The notes under the pieces are model-generated. The model made no database searches. It was not told the DNA's origin and saw nothing but the letters and a program-made list of their open reading frames with translations. Below, in pieces: positions 39,365-49,541 of a stretch of 64,000 bases of DNA. Within the stretch, counting starts at the first letter, position 1. Every line of letters begins with the position of its first letter. Source of the DNA: Clostridium sp. DL-VIII (GTDB lineage Bacteria > Bacillota > Clostridia > Clostridiales > Clostridiaceae); the NCBI RefSeq assembly GCF_000230835.1, contig NZ_CM001240.1, forward strand, positions 5,172,779 to 5,236,778, written 5' to 3'. A program made the position numbers and the translations under genes.

Positions 39365-40891
39365 TTAGGTTTTAGCTATAACATAATATTCTTCATTTTG
39401 TAATATTAAATTAAACTTTTTTAATTCTTCTTTATGTATTTTATACATAGTAGAATTTATAATCAAAATACCTTGATGATTATTTTCTAAGAATCCTTCA
39501 ACTCCACCTTCTTTACATTTTAAATCTGCACTTATTTCTGCTGCCATTACTACACTCTGTTCCAATTTTCCAATACCATAATCAATATATGCATCTTCCC
39601 CTTGGATTTCATTTTTATTTGATAAGTCATTCATAATAAAAGCCTGTAAATCATTACCTGGTGGATTTTCAACAAAGTTAATCATATACATACCATGTAT
39701 AATTACTACACTTATAAACAACAAAACAAGGAATATTTTAAAAATTCTACTTAATTTCACAGATCTTATTATATTCCCAAACATTGTTGACGCAACTATT
39801 ATTATTGGTATATATATTGGCATTATGTACCAATCTAATTTAGTTTTTGAAATAGTATAGATAATTAATGGTATAAATATCCACAATATATATGCTATAG
39901 ATTCGTCTTTTTTTAACTTCTTAAAGTTTAAACTTAACCCCAGCATAATTATTATAATAAGAACAACTCTTAAACTTGAACCTGTTCCAACAAAGAAATA
40001 TTGGAAATAATAAAAGAATCCTGGAGTATTATTTTCTACGCCTTCCATAGTCCTTTCTAACAAATCATATTTAATCATTTCTTTAAAGAAAAAAAATCCA
40101 TCGCTTCTAATTCTAGCTATAACCCATAAGCCTATCGGTACTGAAAATGAAAGAATAAAAAGAAACCATTCTTTTTGTTTGATTCTTTTTATTTCACCAG
40201 TAAACAATATAAATAATCCCCCTATAATTACAAGTAAAAATGAATGAAAACTTTTTGTAAGAAACGCAAGCCCAAATGATAACCCACTTATATATAAAAA
40301 TTTTTTATTATCCTTTATATATAACATTGATATCATAGATATTGTAAAAAGTAATATAAATAAAGCATCTGCATCCGCATGTCTTCCTACATGTTTTACA
40401 TATAATTGAGTAGATGCAGAGAAGCTTAATAATGATACTAGAGATTCTATTTTTCCATATCTTTTTAAAACAAATATTCCAATCAATGTTGTTAATATTA
40501 ATAATGATATAGCTGAATAAAACCTTATAGAGAACATAGATACTCCAAAGCTTTTAATACATAAAGCTATTATCCAAAAACTTAATGGAGGTTTTAAATT
40601 CCAATAATCTTTTTCATAAGCATATGTATTAATTATATACTGATTGTTCTTTATCATCTCATATCCACTTATACCATGTCTTGCCTCATCCCAATTATTA
40701 ATTGGAAATGTACCTAAATTTCTGAAGCAAATATAAGCTATAAAAAATATAACCGAGCCGGCTAATAAAATATACTGTGCTTCAGCATATTTTATTAATT
40801 TATTAAGATCTATTTTTGAAGTATATAAATTAAATTTTACTTGTGAATTAAGTTTTTCTTTAATTCTACTCATATTCTTTCTGTAATTCAT
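39365..40891 (-). CDS. GT-C (ArnT/PMT-like) glycosyltransferase
   Basis: Multi-pass membrane glycosyltransferase of 508 residues, family 39/83-like, using a polyprenyl-phosphate sugar donor. The first external loop carries the acidic NWDEARHGISGYEM motif that holds the catalytic Asp, and a second conserved loop contains KPPLSFWII and GRHADADALF. About ten helices follow, then a short soluble C-terminal domain. It lies directly after the pilus operon on the same strand, so it could glycosylate pilins or the VWA protein, which is only an inference. The ribosome binding site (TAGGAGA) is rather far from the ATG. Confidence 0.83.
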   Translation of the reverse strand: MNYRKNMSRIKEKLNSQVKFNLYTSKIDLNKLIKYAEAQYILLAGSVIFFIAYICFRNLGTFPINNWDEARHGISGYEMIKNNQYIINTYAYEKDYWNLKPPLSFWIIALCIKSFGVSMFSIRFYSAISLLILTTLIGIFVLKRYGKIESLVSLLSFSASTQLYVKHVGRHADADALFILLFTISMISMLYIKDNKKFLYISGLSFGLAFLTKSFHSFLLVIIGGLFILFTGEIKRIKQKEWFLFILSFSVPIGLWVIARIRSDGFFFFKEMIKYDLLERTMEGVENNTPGFFYYFQYFFVGTGSSLRVVLIIIIMLGLSLNFKKLKKDESIAYILWIFIPLIIYTISKTKLDWYIMPIYIPIIIVASTMFGNIIRSVKLSRIFKIFLVLLFISVVIIHGMYMINFVENPPGNDLQAFIMNDLSNKNEIQGEDAYIDYGIGKLEQSVVMAAEISADLKCKEGGVEGFLENNHQGILIINSTMYKIHKEELKKFNLILQNEEYYVIAKT

Positions 40892-41043
40892 AAATACTTA
40901 TATCTCCTACACACTCTTTATTACAAGTTACTTCCTGTCTAAACTTCAGTATAAATATACTCTTATAGTTAATTGTTTTTCTACCAGTACAACCGATGAT
41001 TTTATTTTTCGCACACTCGGACTTATCAGCGTAAAATCCATTA

Positions 41044-44000
41044 CTAAAATAAATCTGGAGATTTATCAGGTATATTCATTGTAATATTCCTACTATCTCC
41101 TGGTACCAATAAAGTATTTATATATTGATTTTCTGTAGAATCTGTTGGCAATTTCTCATTATATAGTATTAATATTTTTTCGTTAGTACTCACATTAGCA
41201 CCATTACTGGTATATTTATATATTACTTTGCTGTTTTTAATATCGGATTGAGTCATTGTTCCAATTTTTGCAAAAGTTCCAATACTATCATATTTAAAAA
41301 CTTCAATTTCTCCGTTTATCTCTACACCTTGAGGTATTTCTAAATTTGCATCATCCTGACTACTTATAGATCCCAAGAGAGTTGCCCCTATTCTCAAAGA
41401 TGAACCTCTAACAATATTGAAACTTCCTCGATTATCTATATTGGGTATGTTGTTTTTCACACCTTCATATAATCCATAATTTAAAATTTTCAACTCTGAG
41501 CCTACTGTAATACTAAAAGGATTGATATTATTTCCAGTTAATTCATTTTCTAAATTAGTATACGAAATAAATCCTGGATTTCCAAACTCTAATGTTCCAG
41601 TTTCATTTGGTTTTATTTTGAATGATATATCAAATGGTTCAGCGCTATAAGTTCCATTTTTCAATGTGTATACCACACTAAATTCATTTGTTTCAACATT
41701 ATAATTTCCATCAGAACATGTGTTAAGTCCTGAAACAATGTCAAATTTTTCTCCCTTGTTAAATTTAAGTTTTGCATTGAATGTATATGATTGCTTCATT
41801 CCACTTTTTAATTTACTTGCTATTTGGGGCATTATGGGGTCTTCTATAGTATTATTAGAATTTATATTATTAGAATCCTCAAAAAGTTTATGCGGATCAC
41901 TTATATCAAATTTTCCATAGTTTACATTAATGTAATAATTATTATTTTCTTTTTCTAATAAGTTTTCCGAATTACTTTCTTGTTTATTTATTAAACTGTA
42001 ATGAAGATTTTTTAAATTATTATTAGGTTCCTCATCTTCGCTAATAACTTGTCCAACATTTAAAGTAATTATATTATAATTTTTATTCTTAATATTATTT
42101 ATCTCAGTTATTAACGAACTACTACCTTCATCTGTTATACTTCCCCCACCTATAATTATTATATTTTTACTTCCAGTACCACGGTTTATATCAATCTGAC
42201 TAGTAGCAGGTTCATTTCTTCCATTATCTAAAATATCTTGTGCTAACTTTAACGCCTTTGATACATTTCGACTACTGGAATCAGATACATTTATTTTATC
42301 AAGAACTTTTTGCCTCATTAGGTCTGAATAATTTGATTCACTATTACACTTTTCTTTTATATCCGCATCATTTTCATCTAATTTATTATACACTGCATCA
42401 TCACTATAAGTTATTACTGAGTACCGACTCTTACACGTTTGAAGTTCATTATCATGAAATATTTTATCACTTATAGCTTGTTTAATACTTGCAAACAATC
42501 CATCCCTATTCATAGAATTAGATACATCTAATAAAATAACTACATCTTTAGGTTTTGAATCATCATCGCTACCTTGAAAATCAAAACTTTTGGGAGTAAT
42601 TGTGTAAGTTACATTAATGTCTTTTCCTACTTGATAAGGTTCAGATTCTAGACTTTTTTTCTCCGCTTCTATATCTGGCAATCCACTACTCTTTATGGTT
42701 ATACTTGTTTTAGGTATATCCGTATTTTTAATGCTTCCATTCCATGGAACAGATAATTTAGAATTTTCAAACATATTATCATAAATATTCGGAATATTAC
42801 CTTTAATTGTAAATTCAAACGGTATCTCTGATGCTTCATATCTAACTTTTCCATTAGCTTGAGATGTAAGAGTATATTTTATATTGTTTATATTTACTAC
42901 GTTTCCTCCAACATTTAAAGTAAAATTAGAATCAAAGTTTAAATTTATTTTTACATTAGTAATAGTATAACTCTCTAATATATTATCAGCTATTTTACTA
43001 AAAACTCCATCTATTGCTCCTACATCTGTGGCATAAAACGTTCCATTATCTGTAGCTCCACCCATCGATTCATGAATTTCTTGCATCGTAGTATTTCCAG
43101 TGCTACTTTCATTACCCAAACCATATCCTATTGAAAATACATTAGGTTTTTTGGTATCTCTAATTTTATTGCCTATTTGAGTTGCATATTCTTTTGCATC
43201 CTCATCATAATCACTACCTTTTCCAGCATATTTAGGATCGCTATTATCAATATTGGTATAATAATTATTATTTTTTACAGAATAAAAAGTAGGGAGCCCG
43301 TCTGACATAAAAATAATATCCTTATTCGCATTTTCATCACTATTCTTTTCTAACAAATATTCAGCTTTTCTTAACCCCTCTCCTGTATTGGTGCCACCAT
43401 CTGCCTTTAATCCATCAATAATTGCCTTTAAATCTTTATCTTGATTTGAACTTAAGAAGCTATTAGTCGAATTATATGTCTTTATAGTAGCATTACTTGA
43501 ATATGCTACTATTGCTATTTCTAAATTCTGCACACTTTTCATTTTATCAATAAAATTATCAGCAGCAATTTTTAATTGTTCTATTTTAGTATTTCCACTA
43601 GTAACCTGATGCTCACCAGCTTTATTATGTTCTTCACAATAATCATCTATATAATAACTAGTGTCTACCCATACAAATTTAAACTTTGACCAACTCCACT
43701 CCCACTCCCCTTGCTCTACTTTATGCCTTACTCTTGGATTTGTACATAGTGCTCTTTCATCCATACTTCCAGATACATCTAAAACCAAAACGATTTCCTT
43801 TTTAGGAATATCATTTTCAAAAGGTTGTGGTATTATTTTTCCACTAACGGTAACATCTTCGCCAACCATAGCAGGATTCGGCATAACAGGATTCATTTCT
43901 ATTTTAAATGTTGGTTCACTTGCTACTATATCATCAGTTGCATTTACGTTTTTTGAACCAATATTTATTAATGTAATTAATAATATAAAACATATTAGTA

Positions 44001-44046
44001 TGCTTAATTTTTTTAAATAATTTTTTTTATTTCTTATTTTCTCCAA
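41044..44046 (-). CDS. Secreted protein with two VWA domains, probable pilus-associated adhesin
   Basis: A 1000-residue exported protein with a signal peptide (hydrophobic 12-30) and two von Willebrand A domains, each with a MIDAS motif: DVSGS (90-94) with the Thr in GGTNTG and Asp in MSDG, and DVSNS (507-511). The first has a Trp-rich insertion (100-145) flanked by Cys101 and Cys137. Beta-rich regions follow each VWA. There is no LPXTG or C-terminal anchor. As last gene of the type IV pilus operon, behind three minor pilin-like genes, it occupies the place of a PilY1-type tip protein. The start codon is TTG, supported by AAAGGAGGAG upstream. Confidence 0.82.
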   Translation of the reverse strand: MEKIRNKKNYLKKLSILICFILLITLINIGSKNVNATDDIVASEPTFKIEMNPVMPNPAMVGEDVTVSGKIIPQPFENDIPKKEIVLVLDVSGSMDERALCTNPRVRHKVEQGEWEWSWSKFKFVWVDTSYYIDDYCEEHNKAGEHQVTSGNTKIEQLKIAADNFIDKMKSVQNLEIAIVAYSSNATIKTYNSTNSFLSSNQDKDLKAIIDGLKADGGTNTGEGLRKAEYLLEKNSDENANKDIIFMSDGLPTFYSVKNNNYYTNIDNSDPKYAGKGSDYDEDAKEYATQIGNKIRDTKKPNVFSIGYGLGNESSTGNTTMQEIHESMGGATDNGTFYATDVGAIDGVFSKIADNILESYTITNVKINLNFDSNFTLNVGGNVVNINNIKYTLTSQANGKVRYEASEIPFEFTIKGNIPNIYDNMFENSKLSVPWNGSIKNTDIPKTSITIKSSGLPDIEAEKKSLESEPYQVGKDINVTYTITPKSFDFQGSDDDSKPKDVVILLDVSNSMNRDGLFASIKQAISDKIFHDNELQTCKSRYSVITYSDDAVYNKLDENDADIKEKCNSESNYSDLMRQKVLDKINVSDSSSRNVSKALKLAQDILDNGRNEPATSQIDINRGTGSKNIIIIGGGSITDEGSSSLITEINNIKNKNYNIITLNVGQVISEDEEPNNNLKNLHYSLINKQESNSENLLEKENNNYYINVNYGKFDISDPHKLFEDSNNINSNNTIEDPIMPQIASKLKSGMKQSYTFNAKLKFNKGEKFDIVSGLNTCSDGNYNVETNEFSVVYTLKNGTYSAEPFDISFKIKPNETGTLEFGNPGFISYTNLENELTGNNINPFSITVGSELKILNYGLYEGVKNNIPNIDNRGSFNIVRGSSLRIGATLLGSISSQDDANLEIPQGVEINGEIEVFKYDSIGTFAKIGTMTQSDIKNSKVIYKYTSNGANVSTNEKILILYNEKLPTDSTENQYINTLLVPGDSRNITMNIPDKSPDLF

Positions 44047-44063
44047 ATTTTCTCCTCCTTTCT

Positions 44064-44663
44064 TTATTTATTTTTATTCCTAAAAGTAATCTTAACGCTA
44101 ATAGGATAATTAACCTTACTAAATGCTTTTTCTTCATGTAAATTAATATTAAATTGAATTGAAGATGACTCTGCAAAACTCTTATTAATGTCTTGAGGTA
44201 CTATCCTAAAGCTGTTAACATGTTTTGAAAGTATTTTATACTCTCCATTATCATATACAATTTTTAGTTCTCCATCTTCATATATGATATTATAATATTT
44301 TTCATTGCTCACTGTACCATCATTTGAATATACACTATCCCTATCATAACCTTGCATTTCAATTCCATTTATTTTACTAGAATCTAGCTCTGAATATTCT
44401 TTATCCACATATTGTCCTTCATCATTTCCATCAATACCATCTATCTCTATGTCAGTGATATTTACACTTTGTATACCAACTTTAGTCAGCTCTTCTTGAA
44501 TATCTTTAGCTTCTATTTGCAAAGTGGATTTTGCATCTGATTCAGAAAAAACCTTATTCCCAGTAATAAATATAGACGTTGTAATAACTAAAACAATTAT
44601 TATTATTGCTAGTACAATTATCATTTCCATTAAAGTAAATCCGTTTTTTTTCTTTTTAATCAT
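44064..44663 (-). CDS. Minor pilin (PilW-like prepilin)
   Basis: A 199-residue prepilin. It has the class III leader KKKKNG followed by FTLMEMIIVLAIIIIVLVIT, with cleavage after Gly8 and Glu at mature position 5. The C-terminal part is a globular pilin head of about 150 residues. It sits between the large PilX-like protein and the VWA protein, 17 bases from the latter, so it probably helps form the priming complex at the pilus tip. Confidence 0.85.
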   Translation of the reverse strand: MIKKKKNGFTLMEMIIVLAIIIIVLVITTSIFITGNKVFSESDAKSTLQIEAKDIQEELTKVGIQSVNITDIEIDGIDGNDEGQYVDKEYSELDSSKINGIEMQGYDRDSVYSNDGTVSNEKYYNIIYEDGELKIVYDNGEYKILSKHVNSFRIVPQDINKSFAESSSIQFNINLHEEKAFSKVNYPISVKITFRNKNK

Positions 44664-44678
44664 TCAGTCCCACCTCGA

Positions 44679-47147
44679 CTATTTCGTAAGCTTCCATAAT
44701 TTTGATTCTAAGAATTTATTTATATCATACTTACTATCTAATATTTCATCTTCTGATTTATTTAAAATTGAAGTTTCATCATTATTAACTATCATTCCAC
44801 CAAATACATCTTTAAATAGACCTTTATTTTGAGATTGCAATCTCGATATTACATCTGAATCATAATTAATGTTCACTTCATCATTTCCGCTAATGTTTAA
44901 ATTTCCTGTGCAGATTAGGGTTCCATTTAATATAACATCACCATCAATAATTACATTACCTTTTGTAGCAATCACTGCATTTATCTCATTATTACTATTA
45001 GCCTTAACAATTCTAAGTTTACTTGATTCAATTATCTTTCCATCTGAATCTTCATATTCTCTATTGTCATCTATATCTTTATTTTTCAAAACTATTGTTA
45101 TATCTTTATCTGGATTTAATATTGTTCTCTCATTATCACCTAAATCCTGATATTCAGATATTGAATTAAAATTTACTAATGAATCAAAATCTGTTAATAC
45201 TGACTGATTATATTCTCCTATTTCAGCTGGCTGACCAAATTTATATACTTTACTCGCAAAATCAATTCTCTTTTTACATATTTCTCCACTATCATTATAG
45301 GTTAATCCCGCATGTTCTAATGATAGAGAATAATTTGGTTCTTTTACAAAAGTGTTTTCACCATCTGTATATACTAGAGCTCCTACAGAATATATATTAT
45401 CTGTATTGCTTGGCCAGATTATACCTCCAGTATCAGCATTTCCTCGTTTATCCCAGTACTCTTTAAAATGTTTTGCTTTATTAAAGACATTATCTTCATC
45501 TAAGAGATACAATGGATCATGATAACTAAATTTCTCAGATGTATTATTAGGATCTAGAACTGAGTATGCTATATAATTTCCTTTAACAGCTCCAGATTCT
45601 CCAGTTTGATAATTATTGTCTGTAGCAATATGTGCTGTCCCCATAATGTAAGCTGAATTACTTATACTTACTTTTGAATCAGAACTCCCTCCCTTGTATC
45701 CATTAATTATGATACTGCTAGAAGATTTAGTAATGTCATCAATTTTTCCAGTATGTTCTATTCCATTTGAATCTTTATATTTTATATTTTTATCATTAAT
45801 TCCATAAAAATCATTCATATTTACTTCTGAATCTTTAGCCTTTACTGTTAAGTCATTGTCTAAAATAACTTTTCCCGCTCCAGCAGTATTGATATCTAAC
45901 TTTGAGTCTTCTGCAAATCCATTATCTCCGTCCACAATATTGCCAATGTAAGCATTTCTTGCATATAAATTACCATCAACAATTGCAGTTGTGTAATCTT
46001 GAATATTAAATGTATTTCTAGTAATAACATCTTTTTTAAATTCAATGTTATTGCTGTTATTTATCTTTATCCCACCGCTATATTTTTCATAAGTTCTATC
46101 ATTGTCACTTTCATTTACGTTCGGGTATTCTCCTTCTACAAACGCATCTCCACTAACAGTAAGTTTCCTAACATTATCAACATTCATATTTCCCTTAACT
46201 GTAAGTCCTCTATCTTGCAAAGCTAAATATTTATCATTTGAAGTACCATTACCAAAGAATATATCATCATAATTTGGAATTTTAATTACATAATTTGCTT
46301 GTATTGTTCTATTATTATTATCAACACTAATAGGAGCATTTTTAGATTCAAAGTCAGATGTTATTTTTACAGTATAAGCTTTATCAGCAGTTTTAGTGAA
46401 TTGTATAGTTTGTGTATGCCCATCTGTAGACGATTCTATTCCATAATTAAGAGTATCATTTCCGTTTGTATTATATGGTGTTGAAATATCTGCAACTAAG
46501 GCTGCTTGTTTATCAACATCATTATTTGCCTCATATTTAACCATTGTTGTCTGCATACTATTCAAGCTACTAACTTGATAAACATATTGTTTATTTTGAA
46601 CGGAATTTTTAAGCTTGAAATCATCATTCAGCTTACTATCATTATCATCAAAGAATGCCTTAAATCCACTTTTAAATTCTTCATTTAATAAAACTTTCAT
46701 GAAGTTTTTATCATCTTCTATTAATTCATTAAATTGGTCTATTTTTGTATTGTTATCTTGTATTGTTGCTTTAGTGGTATTATCTGCATTATTTTCTTCT
46801 TTCAACTCATTAATTCTTGCATTTAGATCATTAATATCAGTATTAAATTTTGCATATTCTTCTGCATAGGTACACTTTGATTTATCTGTTATTGTTGCAT
46901 CTGTAAGAGTTTTTACCCTATAATATCCATACTTGGTTGCTGCATCAAATGTTTTCCCAATTATATTATAGGCAACATCTATTCCAGAATCTGAACCATA
47001 TAAGTTTTCTATTCTTTTATTTTCAATTACTCTAGATTTATAATTGGCAGATATCATCGATAACATGGCTGTTGATACAGTAGTTACAAACATAAATATG
47101 ATAATTACATATATTAAACTAGATCCCTCTTTTTTTCTTCTCACCAT
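44679..47147 (-). CDS. Very large minor pilin-like protein (PilX-like)
   Basis: About 822 residues, beginning VRRKKEGSSLIYVIIIFMFV, a prepilin-like leader and hydrophobic helix in which the usual F-T-x-x-E is replaced by S-S-L-I-Y and the +5 Glu is absent. A coiled-coil region (about 75-130, rich in Asn/Asp/Glu) and a long beta-rich part with repeated NNN/GNV motifs follow, ending in a region with polymer-forming-like repeats (VIIDGDVILNGTLICTGNLNISG). The start at 47147 follows AAGGGG and overlaps the previous gene's stop region. It is far larger than the PilX family usual and may carry an adhesive or structural domain. Confidence 0.72.
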   Translation of the reverse strand: MVRRKKEGSSLIYVIIIFMFVTTVSTAMLSMISANYKSRVIENKRIENLYGSDSGIDVAYNIIGKTFDAATKYGYYRVKTLTDATITDKSKCTYAEEYAKFNTDINDLNARINELKEENNADNTTKATIQDNNTKIDQFNELIEDDKNFMKVLLNEEFKSGFKAFFDDNDSKLNDDFKLKNSVQNKQYVYQVSSLNSMQTTMVKYEANNDVDKQAALVADISTPYNTNGNDTLNYGIESSTDGHTQTIQFTKTADKAYTVKITSDFESKNAPISVDNNNRTIQANYVIKIPNYDDIFFGNGTSNDKYLALQDRGLTVKGNMNVDNVRKLTVSGDAFVEGEYPNVNESDNDRTYEKYSGGIKINNSNNIEFKKDVITRNTFNIQDYTTAIVDGNLYARNAYIGNIVDGDNGFAEDSKLDINTAGAGKVILDNDLTVKAKDSEVNMNDFYGINDKNIKYKDSNGIEHTGKIDDITKSSSSIIINGYKGGSSDSKVSISNSAYIMGTAHIATDNNYQTGESGAVKGNYIAYSVLDPNNTSEKFSYHDPLYLLDEDNVFNKAKHFKEYWDKRGNADTGGIIWPSNTDNIYSVGALVYTDGENTFVKEPNYSLSLEHAGLTYNDSGEICKKRIDFASKVYKFGQPAEIGEYNQSVLTDFDSLVNFNSISEYQDLGDNERTILNPDKDITIVLKNKDIDDNREYEDSDGKIIESSKLRIVKANSNNEINAVIATKGNVIIDGDVILNGTLICTGNLNISGNDEVNINYDSDVISRLQSQNKGLFKDVFGGMIVNNDETSILNKSEDEILDSKYDINKFLESKLWKLTK

Positions 47148-47149
47148 TC

Positions 47150-48151
47150 TCACCCCTTGTTTATGTAATTTATATTTATATTTTGATTTGAATATCCTGT
47201 GAATATATAATCTTCGCTATCCTTTTTCTTTATTTTAACTTCTATATCATATAATCCCCCAATTTTATTACCGTCTTCTGCTTGATTATTATATATATAT
47301 GCATGACCCTCATCAAAACTTAAATTTACATTTAAATTATTGGACTTTTGTAGATACATATTGGTTTCAGAATTTTCTTCTTCATTTTTATTACTTATAT
47401 ATATTTCAAAGTTTTTCAGATCAGAGCTAGTACTATTAGTACTATAATTGTTAAAATTAATATACAAATTTATTACATTTTCTTTATTAGTTGATTCATC
47501 TAAAACAGTTCCTAATTCTTTTTCTAAGAGAGTATTTCCTTGATAACCCTTAATAGTCATAACCTTTTTATTATCATCATTAGTTTTTAAATATATATAT
47601 AATCTTATATTATTACCTTGGCTTTCAATTGCCTTATTACTAATATCATCATTTATATATATTGTCATTCCGCTTTTACTCAAATATAAATGATCTTCTA
47701 ATGTATTTGCATTACTTAAACCACTAGAATTATTATTCTTATCTATATTTATACCCTCATTATCTGAATTCTTAGTTGATGTTAGTGTGATTTCCTGAAT
47801 ATATGAATAATTATTGCTATTCTGATCAGCGCAAATATTAAAATCATTATCTAAATGCAGAGTTTTTTCATAGTGAGAATCATCTGTTGCTTTATTCAAT
47901 ACTATCTCTTTATCATCTTGTTGTAATGTTACTTCTCCATTTTCATCATTAATACTATTAACATTCTTAAATTCTTCAATAATTCTTTTCCCTGTTATAG
48001 CCGCCATTTGTTTCTCTTGTCCAACTTTGGTCTGTCTTATAAGTAATACGTACCCATTATATATACCAATTGAAATTATTGCTATAATGGTCATACTTAT
48101 TATTACCTCTAGCAAAGTAAACCCTTCATGTTTTTTGGAATTTCTTTTTAT
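47150..48151 (-). CDS. Minor pilin (PilV-like prepilin), apparent AUA start
   Basis: A prepilin whose leader KRNSKKHEG is followed by FTLLEVIISMTIIAIISIG, with Glu at +5, and a long C-terminal domain of about 300 residues. The only standard start codon in frame is the TTG inside FTLLE, which would delete the whole cleavage signal. An in-frame stop lies 5 codons before the leader. Between them, the best placed codon after AGGTGAGG is ATA at 48151, so a non-AUG start is proposed. A sequence error that hides an ATG is the alternative. It begins 11 bases before the pilO stop. Confidence 0.72.
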   Translation of the reverse strand: MKRNSKKHEGFTLLEVIISMTIIAIISIGIYNGYVLLIRQTKVGQEKQMAAITGKRIIEEFKNVNSINDENGEVTLQQDDKEIVLNKATDDSHYEKTLHLDNDFNICADQNSNNYSYIQEITLTSTKNSDNEGINIDKNNNSSGLSNANTLEDHLYLSKSGMTIYINDDISNKAIESQGNNIRLYIYLKTNDDNKKVMTIKGYQGNTLLEKELGTVLDESTNKENVINLYINFNNYSTNSTSSDLKNFEIYISNKNEEENSETNMYLQKSNNLNVNLSFDEGHAYIYNNQAEDGNKIGGLYDIEVKIKKKDSEDYIFTGYSNQNININYINKG

Positions 48152-48161
48152 AAGTCCTCAC

Positions 48162-49541
48162 CTACTTTTGATTAACGCTTATATTACTTCCATCACCTTC
48201 AACTGTTACCCGCGGATCTGCTGAATCATCTCCGCTTATATCTACATTTACCAGCTTATCCGTCTTATTTATTATCTTTAACTTAAGTTCAGACTTATCA
48301 TTTGAAGTTATTCTGTTTTCACTTGAAATATTCAAAACTATATTTTTTGACGTTGTCGTAAACTCCGCTCCAAGGCCTTCATAGTTAGCTGGGTATGTTC
48401 CTTTTGAGGTTTTATATTTATAATAGTATTTATCTCCATTTTGAGTAAATACTATTTCTGCTTGTTCCTCTGAATTACTATCTGCATAAACATAAGTTGT
48501 TCTTAAATCATCATTTGTCTTACCCATCATTATTGTTGGTAAATCAGAATTTATAGATTTTACTGAAACTGCAAAATCACTAGTATCTTTTTTTTCTTCT
48601 ACAATTCCACTTGCTGCGCCTGTACTAAATGGTACACTCTTTCCATAAGTATTAGCTAAATCCCATTTTAAATAACTTTCTAGTTCATCATTAATTTTAG
48701 GAATAGCATAAATTTCAAGGTTAATTGTTCCTTTTACTGTATCCAAAGTATCTTCATTTATTTTTATTGAATTTACTACTATTTTCTTTTCATTTTTTCC
48801 AATCGTATTTAATAATTTATTTAAGCCATCGAAGCTTCCTTCAAAATTCACTTCAAATTTAACATATTGTACTGTATTTTTCTTTTGGTCTTTTGAATTC
48901 TTTGAAGTATTTGCATTCGAGTTGTTTGTATTACTTGTATTTGAGTTATTGGGATTAGAATTATTACTGGTAGTACTTGTTTTATCATCATTATTGGAAT
49001 CCTTAGTATTACTGCTAGCTTCGCTTTTGTTAGAATTTCCTGAACTTACATTATTATTCTGATTTGATTTTTCATTTGTATTGTTGCCTTCATCTATGCC
49101 TCCAGCTGCACTATTATATTGATCGACTATTCCTTGTAATGAACTTTCAGCTAATGTTTGATTTTTTTTATCTACACTTTCTACACTGTCAGACACTATA
49201 GGATTAAACTTAATTCCTCCATCTAATCCGCTATCTTTTAACAATGTATCTAATTCTAATATTATATGTTCCTCGCTTATTGTCGGATAAAAAGGCAATG
49301 ATTCATCACTTATTTTTGCTTTTAATATTTTCACATCACTTCTTCTATCTTCAATCGAATTTATTGTATTCATTGTAGTAGTATACTTTTGCTCAAGTTC
49401 ATTTTTTTGTTTAGTTTTTTCTTGAATTTTATTTATTTGAACAGAGTACACAAAGTTGTAATATCCAAAACCTATTAGTATAATTCCTAAAATATATAAC
49501 ATTATTTTTTCTTTATTACTTATCTTCATATTACTCAACAT
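48162..49541 (-). CDS. pilO: PilO-like pilus assembly protein with long linker and extra C-terminal domain
   Basis: Inner-membrane alignment-complex protein. An N-terminal membrane helix (11-31) and coiled coil (35-60) precede the PilO-like ferredoxin fold, which is split by a 70-residue Asn/Ser/Thr-rich segment (about 150-220). A second domain of about 160 residues (300-459) follows that PilO proteins normally lack, so it may replace PilP. The 459-residue length is about twice the usual one. The frame opens at 49541, overlapping pilN by 11 bases, though an ATG at 49529 fits the ribosome binding site AAAGG better. Confidence 0.75.
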   Translation of the reverse strand: MLSNMKISNKEKIMLYILGIILIGFGYYNFVYSVQINKIQEKTKQKNELEQKYTTTMNTINSIEDRRSDVKILKAKISDESLPFYPTISEEHIILELDTLLKDSGLDGGIKFNPIVSDSVESVDKKNQTLAESSLQGIVDQYNSAAGGIDEGNNTNEKSNQNNNVSSGNSNKSEASSNTKDSNNDDKTSTTSNNSNPNNSNTSNTNNSNANTSKNSKDQKKNTVQYVKFEVNFEGSFDGLNKLLNTIGKNEKKIVVNSIKINEDTLDTVKGTINLEIYAIPKINDELESYLKWDLANTYGKSVPFSTGAASGIVEEKKDTSDFAVSVKSINSDLPTIMMGKTNDDLRTTYVYADSNSEEQAEIVFTQNGDKYYYKYKTSKGTYPANYEGLGAEFTTTSKNIVLNISSENRITSNDKSELKLKIINKTDKLVNVDISGDDSADPRVTVEGDGSNISVNQK

